A stretch of DNA of 64,000 nt, taken from contig NZ_CP109444.1 in assembly GCF_036227225.1 (NCBI RefSeq), positions 6,801,501 to 6,865,500 on the forward strand. The letters run 5' to 3'. This DNA is from Streptomyces sp. NBC_01478. GTDB taxonomy: Bacteria; Actinomycetota; Actinomycetes; Streptomycetales; Streptomycetaceae. The notes under the pieces were generated by a model, which was given only the letters and a program-made list of their open reading frames with translations, did not search any database and was not told the origin of the DNA. The number at the start of each line of letters is the position of its first letter. The stretch's first letter is position 1. Both the position numbers and the translations under genes were made by a program. Below, in pieces: positions 15,993 to 23,313 of the stretch.

Positions 15993-17347
15993 TGACCTGG
16001 GAACAGCAGCAGGGCTACGGCGGCTACGGGCATCCCCAGCAGCCGCAACAGCCGTACGGCTACGACGGCTACGGCCAGCCCCAGCCGTACGGCCAGCCGC
16101 AGCAGCCGTACCCGTATCAGCAGCAGCCGTACCAGCAACAACAGCCGCCGTATCCGCAGCCGTACACGGCGACGGACTACGGCCCGCAGGGCGCGGGGGC
16201 GCCCGCCGTGGACGAGACGGCGACGCTGCCTCCGGTGGAGCCGGAGCCGGAGACGCAGCCCGAGCCGGTGGCCGAGGAGGTCGTCGAGGAGGCCGCGCCC
16301 GCGCCCGAACCGGCGGGCCGGGACCGGTACTTCGACACCCTGCGGGCCGTCGCGCTGATCCGGGTCGTGACCTACCACACCTTCGGGTGGGCCTGGTGCG
16401 GGATGGTGTTCCCCTCGATGGGGATCATGTTCGGTCTGGCCGGGACGCTGATGGCGAAGTCGCTGGAGCGGCCCGCGTTCAAGGTGGTCAAGAGCCGGAT
16501 GCGGAGGCTGCTGCCGCCGTTCTGGTTCTGGGGCTTCTTCGTGCTTGTCGCGATGATGATCCACGACTGGATGCCGGGCTGGCAGATCGTGTTCTGGGTG
16601 GTGCCGGTCGGGGATCCGCCGGGCAACGCCTGGGGCACGCAGGCCTGGGAGATCCTCTGGTACCTGCGGACGTATCTCTGGTTCGTGATGCTGTCGCCGG
16701 CCCTGCTGTGGATCTTCCGCAAGGCGCCGATCCCGGTGCTGCTGCTGACCCTGGTGCCGATCGTGGTCCTGAAGTTCGTGTGGGCGGGGCCGGACAACCG
16801 CTTCGGCAACGCCCTGTGGGACCTGTCGACGTACCTCTTCTGCTGGGTCCTCGGCTTCGCGCACCGCGACGGGGTGCTCCAGAAGCTGAAGCCCTTCCTG
16901 GTGGTCACGCTCTCGGTCGCCGCGATCGTCTTCGGCGGCTGGTACGCCTTCACGCACCAGGCCGAGGCCGGGACCTACGACCTGGACGAGAACCCGCTCG
17001 CCCAGACCTACTGGTCCGCCGGCTACGTCATGCTGCTGATGTGGGCCAAGGCCTACTTCAACATCGACTTCGCCTGGCTGACCCGCTTCAAGCGGCTCGA
17101 CCGGATCGTCACGATCTTCAACTCGCGGGCCGTGACGATCTATCTGTGGCACGAGATCGCGCTGGTGCTCGCGGTGCCGCTGACCGACCAGTTCTGGAAG
17201 GTGCCCGCCTTCGAGAAGTGGCTGCCGCTGGGGAGCCAGTGGTTCATGTTCGGCATCGGCTGGATTCTCATCGCGCTCTTCATCGTGCTGTGCGGCTGGG
17301 TGGAGGACGTGGCGGCGAAGAAGAAACCGAGGCTGCTGCCGTCGTGA
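15992..17347 (+). CDS. Membrane acyltransferase (acyltransferase_3 family)
   Basis: A 451-residue protein. Residues 1-105 are low complexity, first Gln/Pro/Tyr-rich (many QQPY units) and then acidic Glu/Pro. From about 107 (RDRYFDTLRAVALIRVVTYH) it shows the integral-membrane acyltransferase fold of OafA/YrhL-type enzymes, with about ten helices and the typical Arg-His pair early on. These enzymes O-acylate exported sugars, so decoration of the polymer made by the preceding synthase is likely (inference). The ATG overlaps the previous stop (TGATG). The last codons lie in a 20-base tandem duplication. Confidence 0.9.
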   Translation: MTWEQQQGYGGYGHPQQPQQPYGYDGYGQPQPYGQPQQPYPYQQQPYQQQQPPYPQPYTATDYGPQGAGAPAVDETATLPPVEPEPETQPEPVAEEVVEEAAPAPEPAGRDRYFDTLRAVALIRVVTYHTFGWAWCGMVFPSMGIMFGLAGTLMAKSLERPAFKVVKSRMRRLLPPFWFWGFFVLVAMMIHDWMPGWQIVFWVVPVGDPPGNAWGTQAWEILWYLRTYLWFVMLSPALLWIFRKAPIPVLLLTLVPIVVLKFVWAGPDNRFGNALWDLSTYLFCWVLGFAHRDGVLQKLKPFLVVTLSVAAIVFGGWYAFTHQAEAGTYDLDENPLAQTYWSAGYVMLLMWAKAYFNIDFAWLTRFKRLDRIVTIFNSRAVTIYLWHEIALVLAVPLTDQFWKVPAFEKWLPLGSQWFMFGIGWILIALFIVLCGWVEDVAAKKKPRLLPS

Positions 17348-17380
17348 GCTTCTCTTTCAAGTCGTGAGCTTCTTTTCCAA
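17341..17380. repeat. 20-base imperfect tandem duplication spanning the acyltransferase stop
   Basis: 17341-17360 and 17361-17380 match at 18 of 20 positions, each starting GTCGTGAGCTTCT. The first copy contains the acyltransferase stop codon (TGA at 17345-17347) and the second is non-coding. Confidence 0.9.
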
Positions 17381-17384
17381 AGAG

Positions 17385-17429
17385 GGCAGTACGGGCCGGG
17401 CGCCTTCGGTGTGCCCGGCCCGTACTGCC
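17385..17429 (+). terminator. Perfect 17-bp hairpin between the polysaccharide operon and menG
   Basis: The left arm GGCAGTACGGGCCGGGC (17385-17401) and its exact complement (17413-17429) enclose an 11-base loop. It should terminate the polysaccharide operon. It ends 11 bases before the menG start, and its right arm adjoins the -10-like CACAAT at 17429-17434, so terminator and promoter are physically merged. Confidence 0.85.
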
Positions 17430-17440
17430 ACAATGGGCCC

Positions 17441-18151
17441 GTGACCCGCGCATCCCTGGACAAGCAGCCGCACGAAGTCGCCTCGATGTTCGACGACGTG
17501 GCGGAACGGTACGACCTCACCAACGACGTGCTCTCGCTCGGCCAGGACCGCCGATGGCGCAAGGAGGTCACGAAGGCGGTCGACGCCCGCCCCGCGCAGA
17601 AGGTCCTGGACCTCGCCGCCGGTACGGCCACGTCCTCGCTCCCCTTCGCCCGGAGCGGTGCCTATGTCGTCCCCTGCGACTTCTCCCTCGGCATGCTCCA
17701 GGTCGGCAAGAAGCGCCACCCCTGGCTGCCGCTCACGGCCGGCGACGCCACCAAACTGCCGTTCAAGGACGACACGTTCGACGCCGTGACCATCTCCTTC
17801 GGGCTGCGGAACGTGCAGGACACGGACGCCGCGCTGCGCGAGCTGTACCGGGTGACGAAGCCCGGCGGCCGGGTGGTGATCTGCGAGTTCTCGCACCCGA
17901 CCTGGGCGCCCTTCCGCACGGTCTACACCGAGTACCTGATGCGCGCGCTGCCGCCGGTCGCCCGGACCGTGTCCTCGAACCCGGACGCGTACGTCTATCT
18001 CGCCGAGTCCATCCGCGCCTGGCCCGACCAGCCCGCGCTGGCCGAGCGGCTGCGCGAGGCCGGCTGGTCGAAGGTCGCCTATCGCAACCTGAGCGGCGGG
18101 ATCGTGGCCCTGCACCGGGGCTTCAAGGACGGCCTGGACTCCGCCAGTTGA
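17441..18151 (+). CDS. menG: Demethylmenaquinone methyltransferase (MenG/UbiE)
   Basis: A 236-residue UbiE-family C-methyltransferase that methylates demethylmenaquinone with SAM, the last ring step to menaquinone. Signature segments are [25 protein letters not shown] near the start, motif [11 protein letters not shown], the [23 protein letters not shown] block and [17 protein letters not shown], followed by a UbiE-type Y-x-L-A-E-S segment. GTG at 17441 gives the usual length. It lacks a Shine-Dalgarno sequence and starts 7 bases after a -10-like CACAAT, so it is probably leaderless. It serves the menaquinone pool used by complex I encoded downstream. Confidence 0.95.
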   Translation: MTRASLDKQPHEVASMFDDVAERYDLTNDVLSLGQDRRWRKEVTKAVDARPAQKVLDLAAGTATSSLPFARSGAYVVPCDFSLGMLQVGKKRHPWLPLTAGDATKLPFKDDTFDAVTISFGLRNVQDTDAALRELYRVTKPGGRVVICEFSHPTWAPFRTVYTEYLMRALPPVARTVSSNPDAYVYLAESIRAWPDQPALAERLREAGWSKVAYRNLSGGIVALHRGFKDGLDSAS

Positions 18152-18188
18152 TCAACGGCGAGCTGATCGGCGGCTGGTTGATCAGCGG

Positions 18189-18539
18189 CTAGCCGATCAC
18201 CGCCGCGAAGAACGCGTCGCCCGGCGGCTCGTCCAGCTCGCGCTGCATCCCCCCGCTCGGCGGCCGGGGTACGCGCGGCTCGCGCATACCGCCCCCGCCG
18301 TCGCCCTCACCGAAGTCGAACCACACGTAGACGACAGAATCCCGCGCCACCTCGGCATCGGGCTGCGGATACTGCCGTACGACGTAGTCGACGACGGCGA
18401 GATGGAAGTCGGGCCGGTCCGGCGAGTTGATGAACAGCCCGCGCGACTGGGCCGTCTCGCGCGCGTCCACGGCCATCAGGCCGACGAGCCGCGGTACGCG
18501 CACTTCGGGTGTTTTGGGTGTTAAGCGCACAGATGTCAC
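18189..18539 (-). CDS. Small PASTA-domain-like protein with a TTA codon
   Basis: A 116-residue protein. The region VRVPRLVGLMAVDARETAQS and VVRQYPQPDAEV... has the PASTA pattern (V-P-x-L-x-G, A-x-x-x-A, Q-x-P-x-P). A single PASTA unit is followed by a Gly/Pro/Arg-rich tail, with no signal peptide or membrane helix, so unlike kinase PASTA domains it appears cytoplasmic. With the GTG at 18539 as start, codon 6 is TTA (18522-18524), the rare leucine codon read by the bldA tRNA in Streptomyces. Starting at an internal GTG (codon 13) would exclude it. A symmetric CGGTACCGG inverted repeat precedes the gene. Confidence 0.75.
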   Translation of the reverse strand: MTSVRLTPKTPEVRVPRLVGLMAVDARETAQSRGLFINSPDRPDFHLAVVDYVVRQYPQPDAEVARDSVVYVWFDFGEGDGGGGMREPRVPRPPSGGMQRELDEPPGDAFFAAVIG

Positions 18540-18545
18540 CCCCAG

Positions 18546-18578
18546 CGGTACCGGAAGGGTAACCCCGCTCCGGTACCG
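18546..18578. repeat. Inverted repeat upstream of the PASTA gene
   Basis: CGGTACCGG (18546-18554) and CCGGTACCG (18570-18578) are separated by 15 bases, and each arm is itself nearly palindromic around GGTACC. It lies 7 bases upstream of the GTG at 18539 (minus strand), so it could be an operator or a leader hairpin. Confidence 0.6.
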
Positions 18579-18623
18579 ATTGGAAGCGTCAAGTGTCGTT
18601 CTGTAGCTGTTAGTTACTCTGAG

Positions 18624-19130
18624 TTACAGTACGAGCCGGTAGCAGTGCCCCTCCTCCGCGCGCGAGGGCGTGGTGAAGACCTCTTCGAGCCTCATGCCCA
18701 GCCGCCGGGTCACCGCGATGGACCGGGTGTTGCGGGCCAGGACCATCGCCACCACGCTCGGCACCCCGGCCGCCCGCACCCGCTCCAGGGTCGCTTCCGC
18801 CGCCGCGGTGGCATACCCCTGGCCCCAGAACTCCCGCCCCAGCCGCCAGCCGATCTCGATCTCACCCTTCGGTCCCCAGTCCTGCGGCCACGGCTGGGCG
18901 CCGGTGAAACCGATGACCCGGTCGGAGTCGTCGAGCATGGTCCACAGACAGAAACCGCGCTCCGCGTCGTGCCGGCGCTGACGGGCGGTGAGCTCCTCGT
19001 AGACGGACAGCTCCGCGGACTTCCCGCCGTGGAACTCCATGACGTCCGGGTGGTCGAAGGTCCGGTGCCAGGCGACGGCGTCCTCGTCGGTGGGGACACG
19101 CAGCCGTACTGCGGGGAGAGCTCGGTTCAC
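18624..19130 (-). CDS. GNAT-family N-acetyltransferase (RimJ/RimL type)
   Basis: A 168-residue acetyltransferase that moves acetyl from acetyl-CoA to an amine. The RimJ-like fold is visible: LRVPTDEDAVAWHRTFDHPDV at the start, RVIGFTGAQPWPQ, EIGWRLGREFWGQGYATAAAEA (the acetyl-CoA-binding R/Q-G-x-G/A variant) and VLARNTRSIAVTRRLGM near the end. The substrate is unknown. GTG at 19130 is chosen because conserved sequence begins there and GAAGGG lies upstream. The frame continues open further upstream without family similarity. It is divergent from the reductase gene at 19228. Confidence 0.88.
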   Translation of the reverse strand: MNRALPAVRLRVPTDEDAVAWHRTFDHPDVMEFHGGKSAELSVYEELTARQRRHDAERGFCLWTMLDDSDRVIGFTGAQPWPQDWGPKGEIEIGWRLGREFWGQGYATAAAEATLERVRAAGVPSVVAMVLARNTRSIAVTRRLGMRLEEVFTTPSRAEEGHCYRLVL

Positions 19131-19227
19131 GGGGCAGCCCTTCAGCCTGGTGATCAGCGACGCTGAATAGACTGCCCATGTCCAGTGCCGGTCGGCACGC
19201 AGATTGCGAACTTGGGGAGATCCCGCC

Positions 19228-20511
19228 GTGACCGAGCCCCTCTCCGAAAACACCGCCGATGTGATCGTCGTCGGCGCGGGGCCAGCCGGCTCCGCCACCG
19301 CCTACCACCTCGCCAAGTCCGGACTCGACGTACTCCTGCTGGAGAAGACCGAGTTCCCGCGCGAGAAGGTGTGCGGCGACGGACTCACCCCGCGCGCCAC
19401 CAAGCAGCTCGTGGCCATGGGCATCGACATCTCCGAGGAGGCCGGCTGGCTGCGCAACAAGGGCCTGCGCATCATCGGCGGCGGTGTCCGCCTCCAGCTC
19501 GACTGGCCGGATCTCGCCTCCTTCCCGGACTACGGCCTCGTCCGCAAGCGCGACGACTTCGACGAGCAGCTCGCCCGCAACGCCCAGAAGGCGGGCGCCC
19601 GCCTCTACGAGCGCTGCAACGTCGGCGCCCCGATCATCGACGAGCGCACCGGCCGTATCACCGGCGTCAACGCCAAGCTCGGCGACGAGAAACGCGAAGT
19701 CACCTTCCACGCGCCCCTGGTGGTCGCCGCCGACGGCAACTCCACCCGGCTCTCCCTCGCGATGGGCCTGCACCGCCGCGAGGACCGCCCGATGGGTGTC
19801 GCGGTACGGACCTACTTCACCTCGCCCCGCCACGAGGACGACTACCTGGAGTCCTGGCTGGAACTGTGGGACCGCCGCGGTGCCGAGGACCGTCTGCTGC
19901 CCGGCTACGGCTGGATCTTCGGCATGGGCGACGGCACCTCGAACGTCGGCCTCGGCGTCCTCAACACCTCCGACTCCTTCAAGGAGTTGGACTGGCGCGA
20001 GGTGCTGAAGGCCTGGTGCGCGTCCATGCCCGAGGACTGGGGCTACACCCCCGAAAACATGACCGGCCCGATCCGCGGTGCCGCCCTCCCGATGGCCTTC
20101 AACCGCCAACCCCATTACACGAAGGGGCTGTTGCTGGTCGGCGACGCCGGCGGCCTGGTGAATCCCTTCAATGGCGAGGGCATCGCCTACGCCATGGAGT
20201 CCGGCCAGCTCGCCGCCGACGTCATCGTCCAGGCCCACGCCCGCCCGACCCCCGCGAGCCGCGAACTGGCCCTCCAGCGCTACCCGCAGGTCCTCAAGGA
20301 CACCTACGGCGGCTACTACACGCTGGGCCGCGCCTTCGTGAAGCTCATCGGCAACCCGAAGGTCATGAAGATCGCGGCCCAGCGCGGCCTGACGCACCCC
20401 CTGCTGATGAAGTTCACCCTGAAGATGCTGGCCAACCTCACCGACCCCACGGGCGGCGACGCGATGGACCGGATCATCAACGGGCTGAGCAAGGTGGCGC
20501 CGAAGGCGTAG
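19228..20511 (+). CDS. Geranylgeranyl reductase family flavoprotein (MenJ-like menaquinone side-chain saturase)
   Basis: A 427-residue FAD enzyme: VIVVGAGPAGSATAYHLAKSG at about 12-32, the GGR signature EFPREKVCGDGLTPRA, a central NSTRLSLAMGL and LLVGDAGGLVNPFNGEGIAYAMESG near the C-terminal FAD site. Family members reduce isoprenoid double bonds. In Mycobacterium, MenJ saturates a menaquinone side-chain unit, and Streptomyces makes partly saturated MK-9. Position near menG, polyprenyl synthase and nuo supports that role, although archaeal-type lipid or other prenyl substrates cannot be excluded. GTG at 19228 has GGGGAG 8 bases upstream. A -10-like TAGACT is at 19168-19173. Confidence 0.9.
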   Translation: MTEPLSENTADVIVVGAGPAGSATAYHLAKSGLDVLLLEKTEFPREKVCGDGLTPRATKQLVAMGIDISEEAGWLRNKGLRIIGGGVRLQLDWPDLASFPDYGLVRKRDDFDEQLARNAQKAGARLYERCNVGAPIIDERTGRITGVNAKLGDEKREVTFHAPLVVAADGNSTRLSLAMGLHRREDRPMGVAVRTYFTSPRHEDDYLESWLELWDRRGAEDRLLPGYGWIFGMGDGTSNVGLGVLNTSDSFKELDWREVLKAWCASMPEDWGYTPENMTGPIRGAALPMAFNRQPHYTKGLLLVGDAGGLVNPFNGEGIAYAMESGQLAADVIVQAHARPTPASRELALQRYPQVLKDTYGGYYTLGRAFVKLIGNPKVMKIAAQRGLTHPLLMKFTLKMLANLTDPTGGDAMDRIINGLSKVAPKA

Positions 20512-20541
20512 CCGTAGGGCGGGCTTCGGGCTCGGGCGCGA

Positions 20542-21168
20542 TCAGCCGCTGAGCGCGGCTGTCTTGGCGGCCCGGCGGGCGAACACCTCGTCCCGCCGGT
20601 CCGCCACCTGCCGCAGCGCCTCCTTGCGGTCCCGCCTGGAGAGGCGGTCCAGATAGACCTGGCCGTTGACGTGGTCGGTCTCGTGGGCGAGGCAGCGCGC
20701 GAAGTACCCCGTGCCCTCGATCACCAGCGCGTTGCCGTCCTTGTCGAGCCCGCGCACCACGGCCCGGTCGGGACGCGGCACATCCATAACCGCGCCCGGT
20801 ACCGACAGGCAGCCCTCGCCCTCGTCGAGCAGCCGGCGGCCGGCCGGGGCGAGCGGGTCGAGGACCGGGTTGACGATGTGCCCGACATGTCGGACACCGT
20901 CGTCGTCAGGGCAGTCGTACACGAACAGGCGCAGATCCACGCCCACTTGGTTGGCCGCGAGGCCGGCGCCGTCGGCGACGTACATGGTGAGGAACATGTC
21001 GTCGATGAGCGCGGCGAGATCGGGCCCGAACTCGGTCACGTCCCGGCACGGCCGGTGCAGGACCTCTTCACCGACCTCGGTGACGCGCCGCACGGAACCC
21101 CGCCCGGCCTCGGGTGCGGGGCGGGGGTAGGAGTCGACGGGGCTTCCCTGGACGAAGACACGTGGCAT
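20542..21168 (-). CDS. def: Peptide deformylase
   Basis: A 208-residue metallo-enzyme that removes the formyl group from nascent N-terminal methionine. All three family motifs are present: GAGLAANQ (67-74), EGCLS with the metal-ligand Cys120, and HETDH with ligands His162 and His166 and catalytic Glu163. It has a roughly 25-residue N-terminal extension compared with short deformylases, common among Streptomyces paralogues. The ATG follows GGAGGG closely. It converges with the reductase gene, leaving a 30-base gap and no obvious terminator hairpin. Confidence 0.95.
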   Translation of the reverse strand: MPRVFVQGSPVDSYPRPAPEAGRGSVRRVTEVGEEVLHRPCRDVTEFGPDLAALIDDMFLTMYVADGAGLAANQVGVDLRLFVYDCPDDDGVRHVGHIVNPVLDPLAPAGRRLLDEGEGCLSVPGAVMDVPRPDRAVVRGLDKDGNALVIEGTGYFARCLAHETDHVNGQVYLDRLSRRDRKEALRQVADRRDEVFARRAAKTAALSG

Positions 21169-21331
21169 GACTTGCCCTCCTCGGGTTTGGCGTCCGGCTG
21201 AGTGGTTAGCCGAACTGAAGAACCTTGAGAGAAGAGCCTTTCAGGGAAGCCGCGGACTTCGGTAGGGAAAGCCGCGAACTCCGGTGACAGGGACGCCCGG
21301 AGAGCGTGGAGTCTGCTCGGGGTACGCCGAG

Positions 21332-21360
21332 GGGACCGCTGCCCCCGAGGCAACGGTCCC
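21332..21360 (-). terminator. Terminator after the NlpC/P60 gene
   Basis: GGGACCG (21332-21338) pairs with CGGTCCC (21354-21360), and an inner TGCC/GGCA stem extends the helix. It begins about 25 bases beyond the leftward stop at 21385. The rest of the 216-base gap to the deformylase start holds the deformylase leader. Confidence 0.65.
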
Positions 21361-21384
21361 ATGCTCACGGCGTCGTGCGCGGGC

Positions 21385-22194
21385 TCAGAGCACCCGCACC
21401 GCACCGGTCGGCATGTCGTACGACAGCGGCCGCTCCACGATGCCGGTGGAGGGGTTCTGCGCGCCGACGAACATGCCGTCGCCCACGTACACCGCCACGT
21501 GGTAGGCGCTGCCCGCGCTGCCCCAGTACAGGATGTCGCCGGCCTGCAGGTTGCTCAGGGACACCTGAGTACCGGCGGTCGACTGGTCCTGGGAGACACG
21601 CGGCAGGCTGATGCCGACCTGCTTGAAGGCGGCACCGACGAGCCCGGAGCAGTCGTAGGCGCTGGGGCCGGTGGCGCCCAGGACGTAGGACTTGCCGATC
21701 TGGGCCTTCACGAAGGCCACGACGGCCGCGGCCGAACCGGTCGCCGTCGACGAGCTCGTGCTCGTGGAGGCGCTCGTGGTCGCCGAAGAGGCCAGGGTGG
21801 TCCTCTCGGTGCTGCGCGACGCGGCGCGGGCCGCAGCGTCCTTACGGGCGGCCTCCTGGGCCTTCTTCTTTGCCTCCGCCTTCTTCTTGGCGTCCGCGAG
21901 GTCCGCCTTGGCCTGCTTCGCGGCGTTTGCGGCGGCCGCGTCGCGCTCGGCGCGCAGTTGGTAGTTCGCCGCGGCCTGCTGAGTGGCCTCGGCGGACTGT
22001 GCGACCTGCGCGGACAGATCGGCCGTCAGGGTGGGCAGTTGCAAGGTCTGCGTCGTCTCGGCAGCGTTGGCCGAGGCTGCACCAGCCGCCGCCATGCTGA
22101 GAACGCCACCGGCAACTCCGGCACGCACGGCGATGTTCGACGTCGCGCTGCGGCGGGGTTTCCGGTGGCTGCGTATGTGAGCGGTGTGGGACAT
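21385..22194 (-). CDS. Secreted NlpC/P60 peptidoglycan endopeptidase
   Basis: A 269-residue protein from the ATG at 22194. The signal peptide is at about 1-47, with cleavage after ANA. A helical Ala/Lys coiled-coil region covers roughly 60-130 (many AEAKKKAQEAA units), then a Ser/Thr-rich linker. The NlpC/P60 domain from about 155 has catalytic Cys182 in AYDCSGLV and His232 in SAYHVAVYVGDG. It cleaves stem peptides in the cell wall during growth or sporulation. The start is uncertain: in-frame ATGs upstream at 22221 and 22251 would lengthen it, and neither gives a better signal peptide. The upstream region does not show the c-di-AMP riboswitch consensus seen before the SLT gene at 57.7 kb. 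Confidence 0.92.
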   Translation of the reverse strand: MSHTAHIRSHRKPRRSATSNIAVRAGVAGGVLSMAAAGAASANAAETTQTLQLPTLTADLSAQVAQSAEATQQAAANYQLRAERDAAAANAAKQAKADLADAKKKAEAKKKAQEAARKDAAARAASRSTERTTLASSATTSASTSTSSSTATGSAAAVVAFVKAQIGKSYVLGATGPSAYDCSGLVGAAFKQVGISLPRVSQDQSTAGTQVSLSNLQAGDILYWGSAGSAYHVAVYVGDGMFVGAQNPSTGIVERPLSYDMPTGAVRVL

Positions 22195-22333
22195 GAGACC
22201 AACCGGTATCAGGGACTCCTCCATACCTTCAAGAAACGTGTGCTGCGCCACAATTGTTCAACGGAGACCACGAACTTCGGCTGTCTCGTTCCTTATTGAC
22301 GCCGTAACGGACATTGCGGACCTGACCGATCAG

Positions 22334-22349
22334 GCCCGTGATCACGGGC
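22334..22349. terminator. Perfect 16-base palindrome (possible terminator) in the nlpC-nuo gap
   Basis: GCCCGTGATCACGGGC is fully self-complementary and is followed by TTTCGTCGTT on the plus strand. A second small hairpin (CCTGA-4-TCAGG) directly precedes it. It looks like an intrinsic terminator on the plus strand, yet no rightward gene precedes it. Confidence 0.5.
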
Positions 22350-22510
22350 TTTCGTCGTTACGCCCGAATTGCCGGACGACTACCACTGGTTGGGACAGGT
22401 GGCCAAGCCCGGTTCTCATGCGCCTCTCATGAGTGTGGTGCAGGTCACGGAACGGTTACCGGAATGCGAGCGTCTCGCGCAGGTACCGCCGGCGGGTGAC
22501 TTCGTGAATG

Positions 22511-22526
22511 TGTGCACGCGTCCACA
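22511..22526. promoter_or_regulatory. Weak second Rex-like site
   Basis: TGTGCACGCGTCCACA matches the Rex consensus TGTGAACNNNTTCACA at 11 of 13 fixed positions. It lies about 300 bases upstream of the first site, far from the likely nuo promoter, so its role is doubtful. Confidence 0.25.
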
Positions 22527-22770
22527 CCGTGCCGCGCGCCTCCCTCTGATGTGTGAACGGGCTTCCACTATCAAGCAGCCCCGTCCAACTCCAATTTGCA
22601 TGCAAGGGAAGCCTCTTGATATTGAGACGCCCTTCGCGGCCTGCGATGACGAGCGCAAATGTCACCTCTGGTGATCGCCCGGACGCTTCACGTGGGAAGA
22701 TCACCGCCCCTCCGGCTTGATGATCCACCGTCAGGTGGTGGAGATCACAAAGCTTGTGTAATACCCCGTG

Positions 22771-22799
22771 TCGCAGATCACAGAGCGCCGGGCATAAGA
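22771..22799 (+). promoter_or_regulatory. Candidate nuo operon promoter
   Basis: TAAGAT at 22794-22799 is a good -10 element. The corresponding -35 (TCGCAG, 22771-22776, 17-base spacer) is poor. Transcription would begin near 22806, giving a 134-base leader before nuoA. AGATCAC occurs three times upstream (22699, 22742 and 22775), the last copy overlapping the -35 region. The 688 bases from 22252 to 22939 carry no gene. Confidence 0.45.
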
Positions 22800-22816
22800 T
22801 GCGAGGCAGTTGGGCT

Positions 22817-22832
22817 TGTGACCTGCTTCACA
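22817..22832. promoter_or_regulatory. Rex operator (NADH/NAD+ sensor) ahead of nuoA
   Basis: TGTGACCTGCTTCACA matches the Streptomyces Rex consensus TGTGAACNNNTTCACA at 12 of 13 fixed positions, with perfect TGTGA/TCACA arms. It lies about 11 bases after the predicted transcription start, a repressing position. Rex releases DNA when NADH is high, so nuo would be induced when NADH accumulates. Control of nuo by Rex is known in S. coelicolor. Confidence 0.8.
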
Positions 22833-22939
22833 TGTTCGCGATCTTCGTTGGGACGAACGGGGTTTGAGCGGCAGGTGAGGCGGAAGCGGACCCGATGCCA
22901 TCGCCAGCAGTCAGTGCCGACTGAGAGGAGCGAGGAGCG

Positions 22940-23299
22940 GTGAACGCGTATGCGCCCATCCTCGTACTGGGAGCCCTCGGGGCAGGCTTTGCGATCTTCT
23001 CCGTGGTCATGGCCACGCTGATCGGTCCGAAGCGATACAACCGGGCCAAGCTCGAAGCGTACGAGTGCGGCATCGAGCCGACCCCCACGCCGGCCGGCGG
23101 CGGGCGCTTCCCTATCAAGTACTACCTGACGGCGATGCTCTTCATCGTCTTCGACATCGAGATCGTCTTCCTCTACCCCTGGGCCGTCACCTTCGACGCC
23201 CTGGGTGTTTTCGGGCTCGTGGAGATGCTGCTCTTCGTGCTCACCGTCTTCGTCGCGTACGCGTACGTATGGCGGCGCGGCGGCCTGGAATGGGACTGA
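22940..23299 (+). CDS. nuoA: NADH-quinone oxidoreductase subunit A
   Basis: A 119-residue membrane subunit with three helices. The conserved loop YECGIEPTPTPAG and the segment FPIKYYLTAMLFIVFDIEIVF identify NuoA (ND3). The loop reports the quinone-binding state near the NuoD/NuoH interface. GTG start with GAGGAGCG just upstream. First gene of a fourteen-gene operon in the canonical A-N order. Confidence 0.97.
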   Translation: MNAYAPILVLGALGAGFAIFSVVMATLIGPKRYNRAKLEAYECGIEPTPTPAGGGRFPIKYYLTAMLFIVFDIEIVFLYPWAVTFDALGVFGLVEMLLFVLTVFVAYAYVWRRGGLEWD

Positions 23300-23313
23300 G
23301 GGGCCTTTAACTC

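Noticed and set aside
22195..22500. c-di-AMP riboswitch upstream of the NlpC/P60 gene
   Set aside because: Such hydrolases often have one, but the conserved blocks found before the SLT gene are absent here on the minus strand.
22552..22567. TGTGAACGGGCTTCCA as another Rex site
   Set aside because: Only the left arm fits; the right arm breaks the symmetry at several positions.
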